NCBI GenBank assembly: GCA_003864495.1 | Contig: ML133436.1 | Location: 496,001-560,000 of the forward strand | DNA: 64,000 nt | Reading direction: 5' to 3' | Source of the DNA: Nemopilema nomurai | Lineage: Eukaryota > Cnidaria > Scyphozoa > Rhizostomeae > Rhizostomatidae | Part shown: positions 1-13,500 of the stretch, in pieces | Layout: each line of letters opens with the position of its first letter | Numbering within the stretch: position 1 is the first letter of the stretch | Notes under the pieces: generated by a model | Told to the model about the DNA's origin: nothing | Database searches by the model: none | Seen by the model: only the letters and a program-made list of their open reading frames with translations | Translations under genes and position numbers: made by a program

Positions 1-1906
1 TGCAAAAACCAGAGAAAATGCTGAGGTCTTCCAAGGACTTTTCGCAGGCATTGTAGATATTGCTCGCATTCAACAATTTTGACTCTGCCAGCAATTTCTA
101 GGACAGCAATAGCGATTTCTATGCAATTCTAAGTTACACGTTAAATGCTGTTATCAGTGAACTTTGACCTAAGCTAATTTTGACAAAATTTAGTTGCAGA
201 TATCTTCCCTTGATTTCATAGTCTTTCGGTGCCACTCACCTTGCTTGAGATATCTCAGAGATCAATCAACTCTCCACAACTTTGTGTACTTTTTGTCAAA
301 CGAAGACACCTTCATTTCGACTCAATATAGCACAAGGGGTTCAGTGACTACAATAAAGTTTACAGTGCAAGCCAGATCTAAAATCATATCCTTCGAAAAG
401 TCTTAAGAGCCACTGATATACGACTGTTTTCATTTATGTTTCAGGATAAGGTAAATAGCAACTGATTTCTGATATAAATACTTGCTTGTGAGACCTTTCT
501 TAAATGCCAGAATTACCCTTGCCATTCTAGACTTTTTCAGAAAGATAACAGGAACATTAGGTCTTTGCTCAATTTGCTTGGGGTGAGATTTGGGCTTACA
601 GTTCTTGATAACTAGATACATAGCTGATATCTTTAGACGCTGGTATATAAAATAGCTGATATATAAAAAATCGAAAGAAGTAAAGAGGAATGGTGGCTAA
701 GAAAAGTTGGGTCATAACAGACAGCTGGGGTGAATTAGTGACGTCAATGGGAATGTCATATAATGACACATGACATAGAAGATAACTTGGTTGTTGTAGC
801 AGTCAGGTTTTCTGCATAACATCATCTGTTGAACTGATACTGTATATCATTTAGTCATTGTTTTCAGAACGTTTTCTCTAGTCTCAGCATAATTTAAATG
901 TTAAAATTCAAAAACAAATTTTGAAGACATGCAAGAACAAGGTACGATCAAATTCCTAATGTGTGCAATATTGAACGATTTGTGCAAGAATCTTGCGAAA
1001 CCGTTATCCAATTTGACATTTGAATGGTGTTTTTAAAAAAACGTTTTTGTCGTGTGAAACATCGATAGGTCTATAGGCGGTGGACTTTTGATGACATACT
1101 TAAATGGAAACAACATTGTGATAATGACAGGTACCAGAATTAGTACCAGAATCTCTGAAGGAAACTACAAGCAATTTTAGCCGGTACCGATCTTATAATG
1201 ACCCACCCACGACATCCATGTTTATCGCCCCGTTATAGTCCAACTCGCAAAATGAGCCACTAAAAGGCGCGTTAGTCATATCGCTTCAAATTCTGATCAG
1301 CGGAAGACAACAAAAGATTGCAAATATCTGGCAAAAGTCAAACGAGACAAGGCCGATGATACTTAAAAACTCTCCAGTTGCATCGAGTTTACCAACATGT
1401 GTCTTTGCATCAAATATTATAATCCACCTACAAACACATTTAACTGACTACCACGCACTGATTGTACACAAAAACCCACTGCAAAACTGCTTCTGTAATG
1501 CAGATACCAATAGCGAGATGGAGACGCCAATTTTATTCTACTACCAGTGTTAAGAAACAATTATATGAATATCAATAGCATGCAATGGAGCTTCTGTTAC
1601 TAGGTCGGGACTAGGAACAGCTGAAGCCTTAAATAGCATTGGCATTAACCCGGATGACAGGATTCGATCACTATTTTTTGGTTCAATTTTGCATTTACTT
1701 TACCAGCCTTCATAAGCTGTAATAGCAGCCGATTAACGAAGGCAAGTAGTTGTACTAATAGCGAAAAAAACTTTGAAATTTGGTGCATCAGTGAAATGTT
1801 CCTGCGACCAAGATACATCTCTGCTTTTAAATACTCAATTTGCAGGAAAAGTCTTCTTATTATTTCTGAGAAATTTCTTGATCTTGCCACCACAAGAAAG
1901 CAGTTA
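1..1906. other. Region downstream of eRF3, no gene recognised
   Basis: AT-rich sequence that should contain the eRF3 3' UTR at its right side (transcription runs leftward). A possible antisense AATAAA (forward TTTATT) lies near 1532-1537. A perfect TGACGTCA (CRE/ATF-type) site lies near 738. The short ORFs show no family I recognise and no supporting splice structure. Confidence 0.5.
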
Positions 1907-4900
1907 TTACTTGCTAACCTGTTCTCGTTTCTCGGCAATTTTTAGTACCTTGCCGATTGCAATGGTCTTTCCTACAAAAATAAATGCAAGTCAGTAACGT
2001 GGACAATTAAGAGCAACGTAGCATTCAAGTGTAGAGTCACCAAGAAGCTGGGCCTCTTCAAAGCCGTAAAAATAAAAGTGCAGTAGAAAGCTAGTCTGAT
2101 ATTCATTAAAATTGCATAAACAGAAGAATAGAGCCCTTAATAAAGTGAGGAATTTCGAAAAGGTCCTACATGAAGGAGATGACTTCGTGGCTCTAAAAAT
2201 CTATCAAAAGCAAGACGTACCTTCATCCCGCAGCGTAAAGCGTCCCATTGGCTGGAACTTAGCAAACGTCTCCAGACAGATGACATTGGAAGTTTTGAAG
2301 CGTGCTATACAAATCTGATCCTGTTTGACAAACCTACAAGAGAATTAAACAATAATTATTGATATATATCTGTTATAACTGAGCGAATCCCATACGAAGG
2401 TACAATTTTAATGATCGAGTGGTATTTCAAATTCAATTTAGTCACTGGCTCGAGCAATACCTAACATTTTGCAACATAAAGCAGAAGATCTGAAATCTTC
2501 ACGATATCAAAAATTAAGAATTTCCAAAACTTGCCTTGGCTTATGTTGACTTCTTTCACCAGATTTTCGATCTATAGTTGCGATTAGAGACTATTGGTAG
2601 GAAAAGAATGCGATCAATTAATACCCTAGCAAAGACTTCAAAAAAACATCAAAAATCGAGCCTTTAGACATAACCGCATCTACGACTGCCGAGGCTCAGG
2701 CTCAAAGTTGATAGGGCCCCCTTAAATAGGCCAAAGTAGTTCGTGCCCATTCATGAACAGCTTGTATAGGCCTAAGAAAATTCTGCTTGGGACCCCCTAG
2801 AATTAAAACTCTAAGGGGGTCCCCCGGGCCCGGCAGACCCATGGGTAAATACGTCACTACCTTTAGGAACAAAACTTTGCAATTCGTGGCAGTGAGGTAA
2901 ACAATGAAAAAAAATTGATTCGCGACATAGTGATCTGAGATTGTGGATCCAGAGACCTTTGTTCAATGGGATACACGACATTATCCTTTCGCATAGACGA
3001 TCATTACGTTTTATGCAAACAAAGTTTACCACAATGAATATGCCATTAGAAGTTTACTAAATGGATTGAATAACATGGGAGCATCATTTGATTAGAGGTA
3101 ACTCACCGTCAGAGTAACCTCCTCGACTGCATTGTGTAGGTGGAGAACGGCCGTGTAGCCAGGACATATGATCGACTTGTGTTCTAAGACCACAACCTGA
3201 AACAAAACAATAATTATCGAGGGATTGAATAAACCTTGATTCTAGCAATTGGTAGGTGTGGCAGTTGGAGTTGCAGTCAAACTTAAAAAATGGGTCAGAG
3301 GGTTTTAAGATCTCGTTATAGTTCCAAAATATCGCAAGTTAGAACTTCAATTCTCTTCCTCAACCACTGACTGGGAAATAACTAAATGCGGTATCTACTA
3401 GGAACAGGCGGACGAAACGCCTCAACAAATTTGAACATGTATCCTTTCACAGATACATAAAAAGGCGTTGAAGTCTCGAGGAAAATATAGACTGAGAGAA
3501 TTTCATCTAAATGAAGACGCATTCTATACCCCATCAAAACTAAAGAAGAGTAAATAAACTTAAATGCTGCAGTCAACATCAGGACCATCTGATGACTTTA
3601 TAAAGCAAGTGAAAACCACTTCCAAATCCAAGAGGTAAGAACACACCTGTGCCTCAAACGTCCTACCCGTTGTGCAAAGTGCATCGGCCGAGCAAATGAC
3701 AAATCCTGGCAGTACATCCTATGAATGAAAGAGACCTAGTCAGAGCAAGGAACATAGTAACACTCGTTTCGAATTGGTAATGAAAACGAATTTAACTTAA
3801 AAAAACACACACAAAAATGGTGTTTATGGTACAAAAATTGACTGTTGTGACATGCACACGGCAATGTTCGAAGTCCTTTTGGAGAAATCCACGAATAACA
3901 AGGCTGGTTTGATCTCGGCTTCACGACTGTATCGCTAATTCGGTTACAATGAAATAAAAATGTTTTATCAGTCTATTAAAAACTTCTCTTGTTTTCTCCC
4001 CACTTCTTTTTACAACTCCAATTTACTCTTCTTCCCCTTGCATATCTCTGGGCCTAGCCCCTTAATTGTCCTGTCTTTTTAAAAAAAAATTACCGGGGGT
4101 AAACCAGGGGGTGCCTAGAGCCCTCACACTGTGCTTTAAATGTTTTTAGAAACTATTCATTCTCTGAGGACATCTTTCGAATACAAAACATATATGAAAT
4201 GGAAGAGTTTTCAAGTATAAAGAATACATACATCTTCTTCAACCCCAGATAACTTCAGTTTAATATTCTCCCCAGCACGGCATGATGTCTTTTCTATTTC
4301 ATCAGGGCCAATTATGTTCATTACTTTAATTATGTGCTGTAGAAAGAAAACAAAACATCTGAAAACAACGCATACAACTATTTAGGTTGAGAGATATACA
4401 TAAATTAAGTCATGGTCTTCTGTTTACTGTTCTATCTAGGTGATTGGCAGAGTCTTTTCAGCATTTGCTTCATCGCATAAGTCATCAAAGCCTTAAGAAA
4501 AGAAGGAACATAAAAATGCGTTCATATGGTGACACTCTTGCCAAAACGACAGCGCCTATTATGCAGTAGAGAGAAAGAGAAAACCGAGAGGCCCACCTTG
4601 TTTGGCATCATTGTAAATGCCTCTCCGCGTTTGATTGTCCCAGATTCTACTTTTCCTATTACCATTGTGCCCATGTCCTGACAAAAACAATTCATGATTT
4701 GAAATGTATAGAGAATATCCGCTACGTTGAGGATAAGAGCGAAGAAGAGAAAATAGGAGCATGTCAGGAGTGTTGATAATACAAGTCTTAGGCCTAATAC
4801 AAGAATTACGCCTATAACAAGAATTACGCCTAAGACAAGAATTACGCCTGGCTCTCAATGGACTTCTGTTACCGTTCTATTTATTCATCTTTCTGCTTTG

Positions 4901-7900
4901 TACATAAATTTTATAACGAGATTCGCAAAGTTTATTTGGTGGATTTTATTTCTGCTCCATTACACAACTTACAAGAGAACGTAAGCTGAAAAATGCAATG
5001 GTCTCATTAAAAGTTGCATCATACCTTATATCTATCGCTGACTAAAATTTTGACGGGTCCATCATATGGTCTTCTAAATGACGGTAGTTGATCCAAAAGG
5101 TCTAGAAATGATGGGCCTCTGAAAAAAAATAAGTTCTGTCAACATTCTAAATAAAGTACGACAATCAAATATTTTTCTAAATTGCTGAATGGAAGCGATC
5201 TCCTTCCTGCATATAGTTCAATCATCTTCTTAACCTGATGTTTATTTACTGAACAGTAGAGGTCAAATCTGATCTGACTTGGACCCGACCTGATTTTGGA
5301 TCTGATTTTATATGAATCAGATCTGACTTTTATTTCATTTGATAGTGTTTGATTCGGGTCCAGTTGTTCATACTTGATGTAGAAGAGAGTAGCTTGTTCT
5401 TTGACTAAAAAATCCTGTCAAAGTTTTGATAATCGATTGCAAAATAATGCGCGAAAAACTTTCTTTCCTCGAGAAAACATGAGAAAACCGAAAAGTTTGT
5501 CAAAAGAAAGAAATACATACGTGTACCAGGGACAAATAGATGGATCAACAGTGTCCCTGAGATTTGCACCAGTAAACCCGGAGCAGGGCATGAACGTCAT
5601 GTCTGCAAGGGGAAAAAATGTCTTGGTTTGGCACAACGCTTAGAAACTTGAGTCGCTTGGTTGGGCGAAATATTACAAGTAAAAAAAGCTCTTCCAATGA
5701 AATTTCTATTCTGGGAAACTTTAACGAAACTTAAGGTCAAGCGGCATATCTTGAAGCGAAGCAATTATGTGCATAATTGAGCGTCGAAATATACATTGAT
5801 GACATTTTTCATTTGCGTTGAAATGTCGATAGTAAAAGGAAACTAAATCGTGAAGTGTTTTCTTACCACTAGCCTTGAAGCCGGTTTTCTTTAAAAATGG
5901 AACAAGCTTTGATTCAATGTCTTTGTATCTGAAATGAAATAAAAACAAAATAAAGTAAAGATTAAAAGTATAGGATGAAACAAAATGGCTATAAACAGAA
6001 GAACCTATATACAGAAAATAACAGAGTAGGAGATCAAGCTGGTTGCATTTCGCTTTGGTTACCATGGTTGTTTATAGGCGTGCTATCAGGTGCAACAAAA
6101 CAATATGCTTAAAAGCTCTTAGATCTGTCAACTTTGTTATTGAATTGATTGTGCTGTTACACTAATTCGTGTACTGTAACTAAATTGCTTTGGCATATAT
6201 CACTGTCAAATTTCTTTCGGTAGAAAGCAGGCAACCCTTGGGCAGATAGTGAACTGTGTGATTCATGATGAAATGGCCTCGAAAGACTCAGTTAAAACAG
6301 TAGACGTCGAGCCTAAATTACAGATATTGGTGATGGACATGGATTCGTAATTACCTCTCTTCTGCCCAGTTGACAGTGGGATCATCCATTTTATTCAAGA
6401 GAACAACCAGATACCTCACGCCAGCGGTTTTTGCCAACATGGCATGCTCTCTGAAACAGGACAGTAATGGCGGTGTATTCATGCATTTCAAAGCTTGATG
6501 AATTCTTCAGTACGATAGATTGAAAAAATACTTTTTAATGCATCTACTCAAAACATGATAGTTAAAAAAACAGAATGAGAGATAAACATTTTTACTATAA
6601 ATTTGGGATTTTTAATAAATATGTTAGTTTAACGGGTGTTCTTAGTGCATTAATGATTAACAAGAAAAAAAGAAGAGTTTCAAAGTTTCTTATTGACAAG
6701 AAAACTGCTGTTTCTAAGCGAAGAATACCGTTAAAGTGTCATTAAAAATTGTATCAAATGGCAAAACAAAAGCATTCCGTAAATTTTTATGAAAAAACTG
6801 ATAAATAAATAAAGTACCTTGTTTGTCCCCCTCGTTCAAACCCAGTTTCAAATTCTCCTTTCCTGGCTGAAATAACCTGAAAAGGGAGGCAACAGTAAGG
6901 GAATTACAAACTCTATATATACATTTCGGTGGAAAAATAACCCTGATCTTTGTTCAAAGCACTCAATATTAAACTGCACTGCCTTTTCAACATCTGTATA
7001 ACCTGACCATTTTAATATAAATTTGGAATGCTAACAAATCCAGATCTTCTGCATCAAAATATATGAGTCAAGCACCTTCCAAATAAAGTAATGTCCTAAA
7101 AAAATCTTAATGTAGCCTGTATATGGGCAGTGCAAAAGGAAACTGCAACCTCTACCAAGGAAAAGTATACACAGCTTTGTTTACTAGGTCAACAAATTTA
7201 GCCTCTGATAACAAAAAACACAAAATTGGAATAGAAAGCCATGAAATTAGGTAGACAGTCATATAGCAAAACTGCAGTCTTTGTAATATGAAAAAAGGCC
7301 ATGTGCGGCATTTTGCATGCCTTGATTACTTTGCTATGGCGTGCGATGCGAAACCGTTTTTATCGGTTGTTTCTCATACCTGTTATCAAGAACTGGGTGC
7401 TACTTTAAAGATGTTAAATTTAATAAGTCACTTAAAGAAATCTTTTTGACGCTGTTGATAAATCCCGTATGGGAATACTTTAACAACACCTTGGACAACG
7501 ACAGAACTGCCTTTGAATTTGGCGACTTTGAGTTACCACTGCTTTGAAAATCTTTGAAACATTAGCAATTTTAAAAATTTTTTGTGGCAAATTCTTTGTT
7601 TTGTGCGTGCGATCGCACGCCTCATATTACAAAGACTGAAACTGCTTCCACTCCTGGGCTGCCTCATATATGTTTTAGCCAGCATCTTGGAAGAACAAAT
7701 CAATACTCTTAGCATTGTAGAAGATGAATCAAAGCGTACCAAGACTCCTAAATCTGCTTGAGCTGCACCCCCGATCATGTTTGGCACAAAACTTTTATGG
7801 CCTGGTGCATCTAGTAAATGAAATGCTTGTTTGGTGTGTCAAAGGAAGCTCTGCCAACTTCCACTGTCTTGCCCTGTAGCGGAAATTAAAATTTCTAAGC

Positions 7901-10533
7901 AACAAACAGACAGAAAAGGGGTGAATGAATATGCAAAAAGAGCGTGCAGTACCAAGATTACAAATATCAATAAAAGAAAGCAAACCTTTTGTCTTTCCTC
8001 TGTATTGGTATCAAGTGCCCATGACAAGTACCTAATTTAGAAATGAATATTTTAGACATTATTTTGTAAACTTGCATTAGTAAACATCACAAAGACTATT
8101 GTAACACTAGGAGTAGTATCTACCACAAAATAAACTAAAAACAGTTGACACAGATCATTATCTAGTTTTTCTCACCATGTTTCTCTGTTCTTTTCCTTCG
8201 CTTCTCTTTCGTATTTTTCCAAAGTTCTCTTGTCAACTTGGCCAGTTAAGTATCTATAACAACAACATGTAATTTAAATATGCAACTAAAGAGCAGAAAT
8301 GATGATAAAAGAAAGGCTTAGACATCTGAGCTGAGAAAATGCTGGAACTTTTCAAATTAGATAAAAATTTCACAATTAATAATAACTAACAAGAGAAGAA
8401 TACTTACAACAAATGTCCACCAATTGTTGATTTGCCAGCATCTATTGCAAAAACCAAGATAAAAATTCTCAAAATTAGGAGAAAAGTACAGCAAATTTTG
8501 TGATGTGGAACAAAGAAACAAATACATTTGTGACATTCTTACCGAAGGGTTGCAGAAAGTTTGTAACTCTAGAAGGTAACCAAAAATCATACTTTGTGAA
8601 AATACAAATGTTTATCAAATGTTGAATTGTCTGTAAACCACATACCAACATGCCCAATAAAAACAACATTGACATGATCTCTTGGATCATCTAACAGCTC
8701 ATCAATAGCATCCTTTTTGGCATCTGATTTCCCTGCATCATCATCAACAGCGCTTTCATCATCTTCTTCAAGTGCTTCTTTAAAAAGAAAAACATCCAAC
8801 ATTTCAATAGGGTAGAGAAATAACCTTTATAATTTTTCATTCTATTACTTTCATCTAGCCAGTATCATCTTAAATTATAACTTATCTATAAGAAATGAGA
8901 TTTATCATAATTGGAGATAAGGTTTTTACAAGATGTTTATAAAATTGAAAATTCTAGAGGTTCAAATAGCGATACCTCAAAGTGCTTCTGATTCTCTGAT
9001 GATAAGTTGCCACAAAAAATGGCTTTCTTCCTGAACTCATCTCATTTGACTTTATTTCAAAATGATAAATAATAAATACCTTGTGATGTCTCAAGCTCTT
9101 TGATTTCATCATCAGCATTGTCAGTATTAGATTGATCATCCTCTACTTCAACTTCCTCAGCATTGTCTTCCCAATCTGCAGTTTCCTTCTCTTCAAAGCA
9201 ATAATTATAAATGTAATTTTGCACTTAGTAAACATGACTTTCAACACATTTATGCAGAAGTTATAGAATGTTTTACCTTCAAAGTCCTTTACAAACAACA
9301 TACAGAACATTTTTGTCAACATTAGTGTGTGTCTTCTTTACTATACTTGAACACAAGTTCATTTGTCTATGAGTTTGAGGAAAAAACAAGGGTAGAAATT
9401 CTCCCATTAGAGAAAGAAGACTATCTTCCTAATCATTTTTTGCATAACAGATTGCAAAATTAAATGTTATGCATTTAAATGAACTATGCACGGTACCAAG
9501 TGATGAAAAACCATTTTGTTTTACTGGCAATCCAAGGCCTCAAATTTCAGACCTCATTTCCTTTTTGCAAAGAATTCCTTTGCACCTTGGGTTGTATGCA
9601 AAGCAAAAGCCTTGGCCCCTCTACTCAGTAGCCTATTGTGTGCTTAATCTTGGAAGAAATATCTGACTCCCATTCACACTAACCTTTTATGTCACTTCCT
9701 GTTTCCTCCTCTCCATCCTCTGGGGCTGGCTCTTGTTGTGGGGGTGGTGGCTGTTCTGGTTCTGTAGTTTAAGAAGCTATTTGAGTACTTATTCTGTCCT
9801 GTCTAGTTCTAAGACCTTTGTTTAGATGTTGGGTGTGCAAATAGGTCTCACCAAAGTTTGATGTCAAAAAAATGAATTTTTCTCTAGGTCGCTTTCTTGG
9901 TTTGGTATCTTCGTATGCATAAACAAAATAAATTAACAAATGCATTTGCGATTTTAGGTGCCCTAATTAAAAAAATGTATGCAAACTGCCATCAATTTAC
10001 TCTCTCTCTCTCTTCCGAAGGCACTCCAATCGATACAACAAAAGACACACAGTTATCCGTATTAAAATAAATCCAACCTTAAAATAGGTGGATTTGAAAA
10101 CAAATTATATATATCTTTGTACTGATGCGTGATTTTAAATGCTAGATTTGGCATACGTTTGTCCCCACAAACCATAAGGCTCCCACAGATCTGACTTGCC
10201 ATAACATTATCTGGAATACATTTGGTGAATTTCAGAGCTCAGTCCTAGACGTTTCTCGTTTATATCGTTCAAGCTTGGCAGAGGTAAACTCTAAATAGGA
10301 AACACCGAAGAAGAGAAATAGACTGCAAAAGCCTTAGATAAATAAATACCTGCATCTTCCTCTGGCTCAGGTTGGCTCTTAACAAATGATGGTACAAAAA
10401 CCGCAGCATTTACGTTGGGAACGAAAGGCTTGGCAGAAACATTTAGGCCGCCAAGAGACTTCCCAAGTCCACCATCACTCCCACTCTGGTCGATAGATTC
10501 CCAGCTATCTGGGGCTTGGTCTTGGTTGCTCAT
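1907..10533 (-). CDS. GSPT1: Eukaryotic peptide chain release factor GTP-binding subunit eRF3 (GSPT1), 20 coding exons
   Basis: eRF3 is the GTPase partner of eRF1 in translation termination. Coding exons in transcription order: 10350-10533, 9684-9761, 9080-9190, 8646-8777, 8408-8441, 8176-8253, 7986-8031, 7740-7873, 6818-6876, 6355-6450, 5867-5928, 5521-5602, 5025-5118, 4597-4677, 4232-4336, 3647-3718, 3107-3196, 2535-2590, 2221-2333, 1907-1971. The product is about 590 residues. Residues 31-49 carry the PAM2-like segment ([19 protein letters not shown]) that binds poly(A)-binding protein in this family, followed by an acidic, Pro/Gln-rich linker. The GTPase domain shows the P-loop GHVDAGKST (about 166-174), DAPGH, NKMD and CSG; the C-terminal beta-barrels include [11 protein letters not shown] and GRFTLRDEG and end [10 protein letters not shown]. 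All junction phases agree except in exon 8, which is one base short (see the separate entry). Intron 18 is GC-AG. The start is the only Met upstream of PAM2 in this exon. The family call is very secure. Confidence 0.97.
2334..2534 (-). other. GC-AG intron (eRF3 intron 18)
   Basis: On the coding strand the exon ends CCAAG and the intron begins GCAAGT, ending in TTGTAG before GTTTGTC. Only this GC donor joins KPR to FVKQDQ in phase; no GT donor nearby preserves the conserved protein. GC-AG introns are a known minor class of U2-type introns, and the AAG|GCAAGT context is typical for them. Confidence 0.9.
2789..2823. repeat. GC-rich hairpin in eRF3 intron 17
   Basis: The arms GGGACCCCCTAG and CTAAGGGGGTCCC are complementary with a one-base bulge and a short AT-rich loop. 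The flank on the right continues GC-rich, unlike the surrounding intron. It could be a fragment of an inverted-repeat transposon; no target-site duplication is evident. Confidence 0.6.
5250..5360. repeat. Inverted and direct repeats around TCTGATT in eRF3 intron 12
   Basis: Several copies of a TCTGAT/TCTGACTT motif occur here. The 9-bp arms GATCTGATT (5299-5307) and AATCAGATC (5315-5323) form a perfect hairpin with a 7-nt loop. Outer segments resembling GGACCCGA and TCGGGTCC are also complementary. Probably a small repeat fragment; no function is assigned. Confidence 0.55.
7811..7826 (-). other. GSPT1: Single-base frameshift in eRF3 exon 8
   Basis: Exon 8 (7740-7873) is 134 nt, but the phase-0 junctions on both sides require a multiple of three. 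The reading frame is clean from GKTVEVG to NKHF, then hits a stop; the frame resumes one base off at [15 protein letters not shown], the G3 motif. The break falls at a run of three T on the coding strand (forward AAA at 7816-7818), where a fourth T would restore the frame. The rest of the gene is intact and conserved, so a homopolymer base-call or assembly error is the likeliest explanation. A true allele-specific null is possible but would be surprising in an essential factor. Confidence 0.85.
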
Positions 10534-13500
10534 ATCGAGAAAAAATTCAATTTATCAAGGACAAATTCACCTTGTCTAAGTGATACACTTGTCGTCCTAT
10601 TTTTCTTTGGGCCTAGGCTTCAGGAAGAGAATTTTTATGGTGCAACAATTTTGTTAGACCCTCGTGGTAAGCCTCGTTTCCGTTTCTGCAATGACAGGTT
10701 TCCGAAGATAGCTTCGTGTACCAACGATATACCAAATTTCAACATTTTTTAATTAAATTAATTTATTTTATAAATCAGATCTTCCAACGATAGAAAGGAC
10801 AGTTATTTTCATTCAGGGCTTCTGACAATATGTTATACCTCTGTGAGGCTCATTACAACTTTTTTTGCTTTTTTGTACTTATCTCCATCATTAATTGCCG
10901 CCTTCTGCTCAACAGGAGATTGTAACTTCGTTAAAATCGAGTTAAACGTCTAAAAGTAAGCAAAACCAAAAACTCTAACTCAGCAAGTTTTCTTTAGCGT
11001 TATTTTCCTTTATCATGATAACAGTATATGATGGAAAGTTTGGCATTCCAAAGACTGTAGACGAAACTCTCATACTGATCGGCAACTCTCTTTCAAAGAC
11101 CCTTAAAGAAATTTTCTATTTTGGCTCTATTTCTGATAATTCGAACACAAGATTACGCAATGGACTAATGCTAGAAGAAATTTAAAGAAGAAGAGCACAA
11201 CAGAATTTCTAAATTTTGAAGTTCATTATTCGCTTCCTCGCTTCTAGAAAAGAAAATATTCAAATCTTTGTCCAAAAATATTTGGTTGGAGACTTTGTGA
11301 GGAAAAGTGACAAAATAAATGGCAAAAACATTGTCTGATGAGGTTTTGTACTTAGCTATTAAAGTAACGAGAACTACGTGTTAAGTAATGGGACTAAGAG
11401 TTTTGTGATGGCATGTTATCCTTCCCTTGGAGTATTAAATACACACGTTGTTTTCTAGATCACGAGCAAAGCTCTTTATAGGAAACAAAGCTTTTCAACA
11501 ATTAAAATCTCTTTTTTTGCAGCTTTGTAGTCATTTTCGGACTGGAAGACGAAATTCGCTCCTCATCCCATAACCCCATATCAAGAAGCATCCAAAGCAG
11601 ACTGTTCTGGAGAATTGAACGCACTTCCTCCACACAAATCTGCTGCTCATAATTTTACATCAGGCACCACGGAGCAGGGGAGGGCTGAGGGGGCTTTAGC
11701 CCCCCCCCCCCACTTTTTACAAACAAATGTGAAATATTTAGTAATAAACTACCAAGAAAGCCTCTCTTTTAATGGTTTTAGCCCCCCCTTTTCTCAACGC
11801 TCCGCGGGGCCTGTACATGCTGACGATGCAACTTGGTACGAGAAAACTTTAGAATCGTATTGCTCCACAGAATGCAATACCGTGGTTTATTTCTCTCAAA
11901 GTTTAGTCAGGTATGAACTAAAAACTATTTTAAGTGGTTTATTCTACTTTTGAGTGCGATCATACTGGACATTCAAAATTCCAGCATAATTTGCTTTTTA
12001 AACCCGATGTTAACATCTCAAACTGGGACATGCAGAGCTACTCCTTAAAACTTGAACAATTTCTAATCTGAGGCCGGATTTTCAAATGGAGGCGGATAGA
12101 AGGGCATTTGTAGAGACGAAATCCCACCCATCAAAAGTAGGAACTTCGCAGATACATGTATATAGATTTCGTTTCTATCGGACAAACGACCACTAAGCTA
12201 CGACGAACACTTAAGGGCATTTGCTTCATGCTCCTCCGCATTAGAAATCACCTTCAAAACTTGTTTTTTGGCCTAAACAGACACATCAAAAAACAGAGCA
12301 TGCAGTTTGCGCTATTTCGTCGGGGCCAATTTTCCCGCTGGCTCTAATACGAGACACACACCAACACCAAAAGTTTATGCTCCTAAATTTTCTCAGCTTT
12401 TCCGCATTTACCCAGAGTGGTAGAAACGATGAAACGCATCGAAGCAAAAACTTGACAAATTCGATGTTGAAACAGCATGAACTTTGCCTACAAAATTATA
12501 TAGCAAAATGTGACAGAGAGTAACATTGATGACACTTGTCAAATGATGACAGATTACGAACGTTCACATATAATTCCAAATGCTACGGGCAATGAATAAA
12601 GAAATAACAAGCAAAAATAATTACCGTGATCTCCAGTAGTAGCCTAATAAAATCAAGGACGTGAAGAGCTCACAATGATCTCCGAAATATATCTACTTAT
12701 ATACAATGTATTTAAAGTAAGCTTGTAACGGGATGAAAACTTTCTGAATGCTAGCATGAAACCGAGGATATATGAAAGCGAGGCGTATAGTTCATGGCAA
12801 CCTTTGTAGCCGATACCAGATATTGCAAGAAGGATGGATAACTGAAGTCATCTTTACGGCAAGGATATTTAATATTGGGCTAGGAATATTTATCTCCTTA
12901 ATACACCAGATTGTTCACTGCATGATGTAGTGGGGAAAGTGATATTAAGCCTAAACTTAGCATACCAGTAATGTGCAACGCGGCGTTCTATTCCGGAGAA
13001 CCGTTTGATCTGTCTTATAACGGTGCATACTTGTGCAATGCAGGGATGTCTTGCATAAAGAAATCGAAAGTAAACCAAAGCATGTTGCAATAATAAGGAA
13101 ATTGGTTAAGGGAACGAGAGTATCAGCATATACAATAGTTAAATGACGTAACAATTTGATTACATTCTAACACACGGTTTCGATAAAAAATCATTCTCAG
13201 TTGCGTCGACTTCCCGTGAAAGAATCACAAAAACAATGCATAAAGTTCTCGTGGCATCGACTAGATAAAAGCCTATGCCGTGCAAATCAATCAATTTCAA
13301 TCCAAAGCTGGCATTCTGTTAACAAGTTGTTTGGGCCTAAATCTTAACTTTGAGCCACGACTTTGCAGTTCTGCACTGCCAAGGGGAATAACCAGTATGG
13401 CTAATTAGAACAAGGGTGTTAATGGGGCTGGGATAATTAATGAGACAAAAGTTGATCGCTTAGTCCATACAATCTCTACGCTACAATTAATTATACTAAG

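Noticed and set aside
9285..9294. Possible micro-exon GACTTTGAAG in the eRF3 linker, with splice-like flanks
   Set aside because: It brings in a stop codon in the required phase, and exons 2 and 3 join perfectly without it.
11615..11953. 112-codon plus-strand ORF
   Set aside because: It runs through a C-rich interspersed repeat and has no conserved motif.
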